Positions 1 through 6,341 of a stretch of 7,690 nt of DNA are shown here, piece by piece. The DNA comes from an uncultured Acidocella sp. GTDB taxonomy: Bacteria > Pseudomonadota > Alphaproteobacteria > Acetobacterales > Acetobacteraceae. The translations under genes and the position numbers were made by a program. Location: contig NZ_CAMIIE010000101.1 of the NCBI RefSeq assembly GCF_946222605.1, forward strand, positions 1-7,690. The letters are read 5' to 3'. Each line of letters opens with the position of its first letter. Within the stretch, counting starts at the first letter, position 1. A model generated the notes under the pieces. It ran no database searches, was not told the origin of the DNA, and saw nothing but the letters and a program-made list of their open reading frames with translations.

Positions 1-567
1 CTAAATCCCCAGATCGGGGCTGCTGGCCTGCCAGCCTTCGCCGGTATGGTCACAAAAAATCGGAAGTGCGTGCGCGGTGCGCCCCTCCTTGGGCAGCCCC
101 ATGAGTTCGCGCATGGCCCGGAATACGCCGCCATGCGCCACCAGCAGCACCGGCCCCTGCTGGCTTGGCAAGATTCGCCTTAATGCCGCCTCGACGCGCC
201 GGGTGAGCAGGACGAAGCTCTCCGCCCCGTCCGGCGTGACGCGGCCTTCTAGCCAGTCCGGAAACCAGGGCAACAAGGGTTGGCCTTCCATGCTGCCGAA
301 GGCGACCTCGCGCAGATCCGGCTCGATGCTGAGCGGCAGGCGCAGGAATTCATTGATGATCTCCGCCGTCTGGCGGGCGCGCTGCAGGGGCGAGGCGATG
401 ATGGCGGTGATCTCCTGCCCCGCCAGCAACGGGCCGACGCGCTCCGCCTGGGCCCGGCCGGTGGCATTCAAGCCCGCATCGATGCCCGAACCCTGGGCAA
501 GCCGGGCGGCATTCAAGTCGGTCTCGCCATGGCGAAGGAACCAGAAGGGCCGCGCCGGCAAGGCCAT
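1..567 (-). CDS. Histidine phosphatase family protein (phosphoglycerate mutase-like)
   Basis: A 188-residue member of the histidine phosphatase superfamily, complete at both ends: the TAG stop occupies the first three bases of the window. The N-terminal R-H-G-E motif is at residues 12-15, with H13 the expected phospho-acceptor. The S-P-L-Q-R-A-R-Q-T-A segment at 59-68 supplies the second phosphate-binding arginine, E87 in R-E-V-A-F-G is the likely acid, and the second catalytic histidine is H145 in V-A-H-G-G. No signal peptide or membrane segment is visible, so it is probably cytoplasmic. The ATG was chosen because the R-H-G motif then falls at the normal distance from the N-terminus and a GAGGGG lies 11 nt upstream; a longer upstream extension is low-complexity and overlaps the preceding gene. 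It starts 2 bp after the GST stop, so the two are almost certainly cotranscribed. Members act on sugar phosphates, cobalamin precursors or phosphoproteins; the substrate cannot be told from sequence. Confidence 0.9.
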   Translation of the reverse strand: MALPARPFWFLRHGETDLNAARLAQGSGIDAGLNATGRAQAERVGPLLAGQEITAIIASPLQRARQTAEIINEFLRLPLSIEPDLREVAFGSMEGQPLLPWFPDWLEGRVTPDGAESFVLLTRRVEAALRRILPSQQGPVLLVAHGGVFRAMRELMGLPKEGRTAHALPIFCDHTGEGWQASSPDLGI

Positions 568-569
568 GT

Positions 570-1187
570 TCAGCTCAACCCCTCGCTGGCGAGGGCGCGC
601 TGCACCGCCGGGCGGGCGCGCATGCGCTCCAGATGCGATGTGAGGGCCGGCGGCAGCGTGGTCTTGGCGCGGTTGACCCCCCAATGCGTCAGGTAGAACA
701 AGGCCGCATCGGCGATCGAGAAATCGCCCAGCAGATAGGCCTTGGCGCCGAGGCTCTGGGCCAGCTGCTTGAAGCCGGCCTCCACAATCTCGCGCCCGGT
801 GCGCTGCACGGCGGGTTCATCCGCCGTGGTCGGGGTGAAGTTCGCCGGGCGGAAGATGCGGGTGAAGCCGCGCATATGCACAGTCGCGATCATGTAATCC
901 AGCAATTCCAGCGCCTTCACCTCGCCTTCCAGGGTGGTGGGCAGCAAATGCGCTTCAGGGTTGGTCTTCGCCAGATACCAGGCCACGGCCGGCCATTCGG
1001 TGATCACGCTGCCATCCGCCAGCCCCAGAGCCGGCACCTTGGATTTCGGGTTCAGCGAGATAAAGGGCTCCTTATATTGCGCCCCGGAGGCGAGATCGAC
1101 CTTCATCAGCTCGAACGGCTTGCCGATCTCCTCCAGGATCACATGGATGCCAAGCGAGCAGGCATTCGGGGAATAAAAGAGTTTCAT
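570..1187 (-). CDS. Glutathione S-transferase, beta-type
   Basis: A 205-residue cytosolic glutathione S-transferase, normal length for the family. The N-terminal thioredoxin-like domain (about 1-77) begins M-K-L-F-Y-S-P-N-A-C-S, with S6 and C10 as in bacterial beta-class enzymes, where the cysteine can form a mixed disulfide with glutathione. The cis-proline loop S-K-V-P-A-L is at 49-54. The helical C-terminal domain contains L-L-G-D-F-S-I-A-D at 152-160, the conserved N-capping box region. One oddity is that the glutathione-contacting pair after the proline loop reads E64-W65 where E-S or E-G is usual. The start is the ATG preceded by GGGAG; a longer in-frame extension runs into a terminator and repeat and is not credible. 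The leader has a 6-bp GC hairpin (GCGGCC/GGCCGC) between the terminator and the ribosome site. Family members detoxify electrophiles or degrade aromatics; no substrate can be assigned. Confidence 0.92.
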   Translation of the reverse strand: MKLFYSPNACSLGIHVILEEIGKPFELMKVDLASGAQYKEPFISLNPKSKVPALGLADGSVITEWPAVAWYLAKTNPEAHLLPTTLEGEVKALELLDYMIATVHMRGFTRIFRPANFTPTTADEPAVQRTGREIVEAGFKQLAQSLGAKAYLLGDFSIADAALFYLTHWGVNRAKTTLPPALTSHLERMRARPAVQRALASEGLS

Positions 1188-1242
1188 GGTGGCTCCCAGC
1201 AAATCGCGGCCCTGTGGCCGCCGCCGGGGGAGTTTAGGGCAA

Positions 1243-1281
1243 TAAAAAACCGCGTCCAGCCTGGGGCCGGACGCGGCTTTT
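1243..1281 (-). terminator. Rho-independent terminator downstream of prs
   Basis: An 8-bp perfect GC stem, CCGCGTCC (1250-1257) with GGACGCGG (1269-1276), and an 11-nt loop. Read on the minus strand it is followed by TTTTTTATT (1241-1249), a canonical U-tract. On the plus strand CTTTTAAA follows, so some bidirectional activity is possible, but no plus-strand gene needs it. It ends transcription coming from prs and lies ahead of the GST gene, implying that the GST-phosphatase pair has its own promoter or depends on read-through. I could not identify a convincing promoter in the 55 bp left for it. Confidence 0.85.
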
Positions 1282-1430
1282 AAAGAGGCTGTTTGAAAAG
1301 CCACTCTGGCGGCCGCCAAGCGGCGATTTTCTGCGCTCCGGTGCTCACGTACCTTAAGTACGCTGCGCTCCGGTGCTCGCAAATCACCACTTGGCGACTC
1401 ACCATAGCGACTTTTGAAACAGCCTCTTAA
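1281..1430. repeat. MITE-like imperfect inverted repeat element
   Basis: An approximately 148-bp palindromic element between prs and its terminator. The ends are inverted copies: AAGAGGCTGTTT (1283-1294) matches AAACAGCCTCTT (1417-1428) perfectly, and pairing continues with mismatches through GCCAAGCGGCGATTT (1315-1329) against AAATCACCACTTGGC (1381-1395), giving arms of about 48 bp. The centre holds a 16-bp direct repeat, CTGCGCTCCGGTGCTC, at 1331-1346 and 1363-1378, flanking a small palindrome CGTAC-CTTAA-GTACG (1348-1362). No coding capacity is seen. Structure and size fit a non-autonomous MITE or intergenic palindromic repeat. A target-site duplication is not clear; the flanks are AT-rich (TTTTA and AACG). 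As RNA it would fold into one long hairpin in the prs 3' untranslated region. Confidence 0.8.
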
Positions 1431-1445
1431 CGAGGACGCGGAAGG

Positions 1446-2378
1446 TCAGTCGAACAGCGAGGAGACCGAGCTTTCGGTGGAGATGCGGCGCATCGCCTCG
1501 GCCAGCAGCTGGGCGACGGAGAGCTGACGGATATTATGCGCCAGACGCACCGCCTCGGTCGCCATGATCGAGTCGGTGATGGTCAGCATCTCGATCGGCG
1601 AGGCGGCGATGCGGGCCACGGCGCCGCCGGAGAGCACGCCATGGGTCACATAGACCTCGACCGATTTGGCGCCATTGGCCAGCAGCGCCTCGGCGGCGTT
1701 GCACAAGGTGCCGCCGGAATCGACGATATCGTCGACCAGGATGCAGTCGCGCCCCTCAACTTCGCCGATGATGTTCATCACCTCGGAGACGCCGGCGCGC
1801 TCGCGGCGCTTATCGATGATGGCGAGGTCGGTATTCAAGCGGCGGGCGATGATGCGGGCGCGCAGCACGCCGCCGACATCAGGGGAGACGATCATCGGGG
1901 TGCGGCCGGCGAAACGCTCCTCGATATCGCGGGAGAAGAGCGGGGCGGCGGGGAGGTTATCGACCGGGATGTCGAAAAAGCCCTGGATCTGGCCGGCATG
2001 CAGATCCATGGTCAGCACGCGGCTGGCGCCGGCCTCGGTGATCAGATTGGCGACCAGCTTGGCGGAGATCGGCGTGCGCGGGCCGGATTTGCGGTCCTGG
2101 CGGGCATAGCCGAAATACGGGATCACCGGGGTGATGCGCCGGGCCGAGCCGCGGCGCAGCGCATCGCAGGTGATCAGCAATTCCATCAGATTGTCATTGG
2201 TCGGGTAGGAGGTGGATTGGATGACGAAGACATCCTCACCCCGGACATTCTCATGGATTTCGACGAACACTTCCATGTCCGCGAAGCGCCGGACGGAGGC
2301 TTTCGCCAGCGGCAGGTTCAAACCGGCGGCGACAGCCTCGGCCAGGGGGCGGTTGCTGTTGCAGGCTACGATCTTCAT
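1446..2378 (-). CDS. prs: Ribose-phosphate pyrophosphokinase (PRPP synthase)
   Basis: Makes 5-phosphoribosyl-1-diphosphate from ribose-5-phosphate and ATP, feeding purine, pyrimidine, histidine, tryptophan and NAD synthesis; cytosolic. At 310 residues it is full length for class I bacterial enzymes. Landmarks: Y-A-R-Q-D-R-K at 91-97 (ATP-binding loop with R93-Q94-D95); the family signature D-L-H-A-G-Q-I-Q-G-F-F at 125-135, with H127 the catalytic-site histidine; flexible-loop catalytic residues K190 and R192 in D-K-R-R-E-R; and the PRPP-binding loop D-C-I-L-V-D-D-I-V-D-S-G-G at 211-223. All expected residues are present. A GGGGA lies about 8 nt before the ATG. It lies 60 bp after proC on the same strand with no terminator between them, so at least partial cotranscription is likely. 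Its 3' untranslated region carries the MITE-like repeat before the terminator. Confidence 0.98.
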   Translation of the reverse strand: MKIVACNSNRPLAEAVAAGLNLPLAKASVRRFADMEVFVEIHENVRGEDVFVIQSTSYPTNDNLMELLITCDALRRGSARRITPVIPYFGYARQDRKSGPRTPISAKLVANLITEAGASRVLTMDLHAGQIQGFFDIPVDNLPAAPLFSRDIEERFAGRTPMIVSPDVGGVLRARIIARRLNTDLAIIDKRRERAGVSEVMNIIGEVEGRDCILVDDIVDSGGTLCNAAEALLANGAKSVEVYVTHGVLSGGAVARIAASPIEMLTITDSIMATEAVRLAHNIRQLSVAQLLAEAMRRISTESSVSSLFD

Positions 2379-2438
2379 GCGCGGTGATCCCCGAATTCAA
2401 CTCGCGCGCGGTGTAGCAACCAGGGGCCTTAAAGTAAA

Positions 2439-3245
2439 TTAAGCCGAGAGGGCACGGGAGCGATCCGTGGCGGCCTGGATGGCTTCCCTGAATATTTTTG
2501 GCAGAGCGTCATCCGCGCGCAACAGTTTCAGCGCCTCGGCGGTGGTGCCGCCGGGTGAGGTTACAGCCACACGTAGCGCTTCCGGGGTTTCGGAGGAGGC
2601 GGCGAGCAGGCTGGCGGAGCCGATCACGGTCTGGCGGGCCATGATGCGGGCGAGATCGGGCGGGAGTCCCTGATCCAGCCCGGCCTGTTCCAGCAATTCG
2701 GTCAAAAGGAAGACATAGGCCGGGCCGCCGCCGGAAATGGCGGTGACGGCGTCCAGCGCGCCCTCATCCTCAACCCAGGCGACCTGGCCGACGGCTTCCA
2801 GCAGCCGGGTGGCGAGATTGCGCTGCGCAAGCGAGACGCCGGCACCGGGGAAGGCCACGGTGATGCCCTGGCGCACGGCGGCCGGGGTGTTGGGCATGGC
2901 GCGGACCACGGCCTTGGCGCCGCCGAGCAATGCCGCCACGCCCTGGGCGGTTTTGCCGGCCATGATGGAGATGAACAGCGCCGTTTCCGCGAATCTCGCG
3001 TAGGCGGGCAGCGCCGCGGCGGCCATTTGCGGCTTCACCGCCAGAATCACCGCTTCCGGCGCGAAATCCGCCGGGAGCTGGGCGGCATCCGCCAGCACGG
3101 TGACCTCCGGCCCGGCCAAGGCCTTGGCCCCCTCGGACGGGTCGACAATGAAAGCGCGGGCGAGGCCCTGCTCACGCCAACCGGCGAGCATGGCGCTGCC
3201 CATGCGGCCACCGCCGATGAGCAGAAGGGAGGGAAGAGCGGTCAT
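2439..3245 (-). CDS. proC: Pyrroline-5-carboxylate reductase
   Basis: Catalyses the last step of proline synthesis, the NAD(P)H-dependent reduction of 1-pyrroline-5-carboxylate to proline, in the cytosol. It has 268 residues, the usual family length. The N-terminal Rossmann domain opens with L-L-L-I-G-G-G-R-M-G-S-A at 7-18 (the dinucleotide loop). It continues with A-V-K-P-Q at 69-73, and R-A-M-P-N-T-P at 115-121 is the conserved cofactor/substrate hinge. The C-terminal helical dimerisation domain contains I-S-G-G-G-P-A-Y-V-F at 170-179 and the signature V-T-S-P-G-G-T-T-A-E-A-L at 228-239. No residues appear missing. The Shine-Dalgarno match is weak (GAG about 8-9 nt before the ATG), which with the 46-bp gap after the YbjN-family gene suggests translation from a shared message. 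Confidence 0.97.
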   Translation of the reverse strand: MTALPSLLLIGGGRMGSAMLAGWREQGLARAFIVDPSEGAKALAGPEVTVLADAAQLPADFAPEAVILAVKPQMAAAALPAYARFAETALFISIMAGKTAQGVAALLGGAKAVVRAMPNTPAAVRQGITVAFPGAGVSLAQRNLATRLLEAVGQVAWVEDEGALDAVTAISGGGPAYVFLLTELLEQAGLDQGLPPDLARIMARQTVIGSASLLAASSETPEALRVAVTSPGGTTAEALKLLRADDALPKIFREAIQAATDRSRALSA

Positions 3246-3291
3246 GCAACCGCTCTAACCCATTGGCTGCGTATTGAAAACGGCGGGCGGC

Positions 3292-3804
3292 TCAGGCCTC
3301 GCCGACACATTCCAGCATGGCCGCCTCCAGCGCCTCATCCGCGCTCTTGCCACCCCAGATCACGAACTGGAAGGCGGGGAAGAAGCGCTCGCACTCGCTG
3401 ATGGCGATATCGATCAGGTCCTCGATCGATTCCGAGGCGGCGCTGGGGGTGCCGCGCAGCAGCATGGCGTGGCGGTAGACCGGCATGCCGGTCTCCTCAT
3501 CCATGCCGAAATGGCCGATCCAGAGCCGCTCATTGGCCTTGGCCAGCAGCTCATAGAGGGCGCCGCGCTGCTTGGGCGGCGCCTTCATGTCAAAGGCGGC
3601 GGAGACATGCATGACGGAAATCTCATCCGACCAGCAGAAATACAGCCCGTAATCGCACCATTTGCCCTGGGCCTCGGCGGCGAGGTCGGACTCGGAGCGG
3701 CGGTCGAAGATCCATTCATTTGCTGAGATGACCTGTTCCACCAGGTCGAGCGGGTTGGCAACGTTGGTTACGTCGTCATCATTGGCGTAGGCCAGAGCGG
3801 TCAT
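3292..3804 (-). CDS. YbjN domain-containing protein
   Basis: A 170-residue protein of the YbjN family (type III secretion chaperone-like fold; the members' biochemical role is not established). Visible conserved blocks are N-P-L-D-L-V-E-Q-V near 17-25, the W-C-D-Y-G-L-Y-F segment at 49-56, F-D-M-K near 71-74, a helix Y-E-L-L-A-K-A-N-E-R-L-W at 84-95, and the C-terminal E-C-E-R-F-F-P-A-F-Q-F-V-I-W-G-G-K-S at 137-154. This arrangement is what I know from the well-conserved alphaproteobacterial form, and the length is typical. There is no signal peptide or membrane segment, so it is probably cytosolic. The start is supported by a near-consensus AAGGAGG at good spacing, although that site sits inside a perfect hairpin (see separate entry). 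It is followed by proC in the same direction, which may hint at cotranscription; I infer no functional link from that alone. Confidence 0.9.
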   Translation of the reverse strand: MTALAYANDDDVTNVANPLDLVEQVISANEWIFDRRSESDLAAEAQGKWCDYGLYFCWSDEISVMHVSAAFDMKAPPKQRGALYELLAKANERLWIGHFGMDEETGMPVYRHAMLLRGTPSAASESIEDLIDIAISECERFFPAFQFVIWGGKSADEALEAAMLECVGEA

Positions 3805-3805
3805 G

Positions 3806-3820
3806 CAAGGAACCTCCTTG
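3806..3820 (-). promoter_or_regulatory. Hairpin enclosing the YbjN-gene Shine-Dalgarno sequence
   Basis: On the minus strand the leader reads CAAGGA-GGT-TCCTTG followed by C and then the ATG. The six bases CAAGGA pair perfectly with TCCTTG across a three-base loop. The ribosome-binding core AAGGAGG is therefore half in the stem and half in the loop, and the hairpin ends one base before the start codon. This is seen directly in sequence. Whether it folds stably enough to limit or thermally tune translation is inference; the stem has three G-C and three A-T pairs, so it is marginal. Confidence 0.5.
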
Positions 3821-4037
3821 TCACCATGAAAACCGGGTGAGACGATACTGGCAAAAGAGCTTGGCGTCCCGCGCAGAGTTTCTCCCCACGACTCGGATTT
3901 TATGGGGTTTTGTGCGCCGCGTACATTAATATTCCGTCCTTAAAGATTGTTTCGCCTGGCTGTCACCAATCCGCCGCAATGGATTATTATGCTAGAGATA
4001 CCCATATGACAGGCCGGATGCCTCAAGGACTCCTGAT

Positions 4038-4817
4038 ATGAGCAAATTCTCTCTTCCCCTGTTGGCGCTTGCCAGCGGGTTGATGCTGGCCCCTGCCCTG
4101 CCCGCCTTCGCGCAGGATGCGAGCCCGCGTCAGATCCAGACGATGATCGATAACGGCCAGAGCGGCCAGGCGATCAGCCAGCTGAAATCCGTGCTGAACA
4201 CGCACCCGGATAGCGGCACCGCCTGGTATCTGCTGGCCGAGGCGCAGGATTCGCGCGGCAATGAAAACGCCGCCGCGCAGGCGCTGGCCAAGGCCGACCA
4301 GTACGCGCCGGGCCTGCCCTTCGCCAATGCGCAGAAGGTTTCCGCGCTGCGGGCGCATATCAATAACGGCTTATCCGCCGCGCCGGCGGGGGAGCGCCAT
4401 CATGGAGGTGTCAGCATGGTGATGTTGGTGATTGGCGGGTTGATCCTGCTGTTCGTGGTGCTGCGCCTGGTCTCCGGTTTTCGCCGGCAGCAGGTTTACC
4501 GCCCATTCCCGGGCAATCCGAACATGCCTTATAATAACTATCCGCAAGGCGGCCCCGGCCCGTACGGCCCTGGCGGCTATGGTCCGGCGGGCGGCATGGG
4601 CGGCGGGCTTGGCAGCTCCATCGTCTCCGGGCTTGCCGCCGGTGCGGGGTTTGCGGCCGGTGAGCGGATTGTGGATGGCATGATGGGCGGGCATGAGGCC
4701 CAGGCAGCGCAGCCGCAGCAGGATTTCGGCCAGAGCCAGGATGACGGGCTGATGGGCAATCCCGGCTGGGATGACGGCAGCAGCGGCGACGATGATTTGA
4801 ATAATAACAGCTGGTAA
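4038..4817 (+). CDS. Exported/membrane-anchored TPR-like protein of unknown function
   Basis: A 259-residue protein, the only plus-strand gene here. Residues 1-25 form a signal peptide (short polar start, hydrophobic core, A-F-A then Q-D as likely cleavage). Residues about 31-92 resemble one and a half to two tetratricopeptide repeats (G-Q-A-I-S-Q-L-K-S-V-L, then T-A-W-Y-L-L-A-E-A-Q, then A-A-A-Q-A-L-A-K-A), a fold that binds other proteins. A strong transmembrane segment lies at about 125-147, followed by basic R-R. The remaining 110 residues are a Pro/Gly/Tyr/Asn-rich linker (156-190), a glycine/alanine amphipathic stretch (G-L-A-A-G-A-G-F-A-A-G-E-R near 198-210) and an acidic D/N/S-rich tail. 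With a cleaved signal the TPR part would be periplasmic and the tail cytoplasmic; this is inferred. AAGGA at 8 nt supports the ATG. No partner or function can be named; the neighbours are transcribed away from or toward it. Confidence 0.85.
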   Translation: MSKFSLPLLALASGLMLAPALPAFAQDASPRQIQTMIDNGQSGQAISQLKSVLNTHPDSGTAWYLLAEAQDSRGNENAAAQALAKADQYAPGLPFANAQKVSALRAHINNGLSAAPAGERHHGGVSMVMLVIGGLILLFVVLRLVSGFRRQQVYRPFPGNPNMPYNNYPQGGPGPYGPGGYGPAGGMGGGLGSSIVSGLAAGAGFAAGERIVDGMMGGHEAQAAQPQQDFGQSQDDGLMGNPGWDDGSSGDDDLNNNSW

Positions 4818-4857
4818 AAAGAAAGAAGCGGCCTTTTTAAAAAAGGCCGCTTCTTCT
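4813..4857 (-). terminator. Bidirectional hairpin terminator, best oriented for eno
   Basis: A 16-bp perfect inverted repeat, AAGAAGCGGCCTTTTT (4823-4838) with its complement at 4840-4855; the A/T-rich centre will form the loop. On the minus strand the GC part of the stem is followed by CTTCTTTCTTTTT, a good U-tract, so it suits transcripts arriving from eno. On the plus strand the following TTCTTCTTTC is a poorer tract but may still stop the TPR-gene message. It begins only a few bases after the TPR-gene stop codon. Confidence 0.8.
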
Positions 4858-4878
4858 TTCTGGCCGCGAAACCACACC

Positions 4879-4904
4879 GCATGGGTTGCCTAGGCTTCCC
4901 ATGC
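4879..4904. repeat. 26-bp imperfect palindrome in convergent interval
   Basis: GCATGGG (4879-4885) is mirrored by CCCATGC (4898-4904), and inside is a second palindrome GCC-TA-GGC (4888-4895), with TT/TT mismatches between the two. A further short stem, GCCAC (4906-4910) with GTGGC (4925-4929), follows immediately. Either this is a protein-binding site or an RNA structure lying between two terminators. I do not recognise it as a tRNA (no T-loop consensus) or any known RNA family. Confidence 0.5.
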
Positions 4905-4942
4905 AGCCACATCGACGACGCCAAGTGGCAAAAGTTTTTGGT

Positions 4943-4974
4943 CCCGCTTTTTTTAAAAAGCGGGTTTTTCTTTT
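4943..4974 (+). terminator. Rho-independent terminator, plus-strand orientation
   Basis: The stem CCCGCTTTTT pairs with AAAAAGCGGG (4955-4964) across a short T loop and is followed on the plus strand by TTTTTCTTTT, a strong U-tract that ends just before the eno stop codon. On the minus strand the stem is followed by ACCAAAAAC, so it would not work for eno. It is the better plus-strand stop for the TPR gene, or for any short RNA started between the two hairpins. Confidence 0.8.
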
Positions 4975-4977
4975 ACC

Positions 4978-6255
<1,278 letters not shown>

Positions 6256-6267
6256 GGACGGCTCCTT

Positions 6268-6292
6268 TGGTTTGCCCTGGCGAGGTAAACCA
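6268..6292 (-). promoter_or_regulatory. Hairpin immediately upstream of the eno ribosome-binding site
   Basis: TGGTTTGCC (6268-6276) and GGTAAACCA (6284-6292) can pair over a 7-nt loop with a single mismatch. On the eno message the hairpin ends exactly where the AAAGGAG ribosome site begins, so it leaves that site exposed rather than hidden. It could be a leader stabiliser or an operator-like dyad for a regulator of eno. The structure is seen directly; the function is inferred. Confidence 0.35.
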
Positions 6293-6341
6293 GCCCTTGC
6301 CGCGATGCAAGAAGGCGAAGCAGGCCAGAAAACTTGTTGGT

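Noticed and set aside
568..684. N-terminal extension of the histidine phosphatase into the upstream gene
   Set aside because: It would overlap the GST C-terminus by about 38 codons and adds only Ala/Arg/Pro-rich sequence before the R-H-G motif.
1188..1382. N-terminal extension of the GST
   Set aside because: It would run through the prs terminator and the MITE-like element. The conserved N-terminus M-K-L-F-Y-S and a GGGAG site mark the true start.
3948..3993. Sigma70-type promoter for the TPR gene (TATTAT at 3985-3990)
   Set aside because: No acceptable -35 box lies at 16-18 bp; the nearest candidates have spacers of 19 bp or more, so no promoter was called.
4860..4942. tRNA or known small RNA in the TPR-gene/eno convergent interval
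   Set aside because: No T-loop consensus or cloverleaf on either strand, and no match to 4.5S, 6S or other RNAs I can recognise; kept only as an unassigned palindrome.
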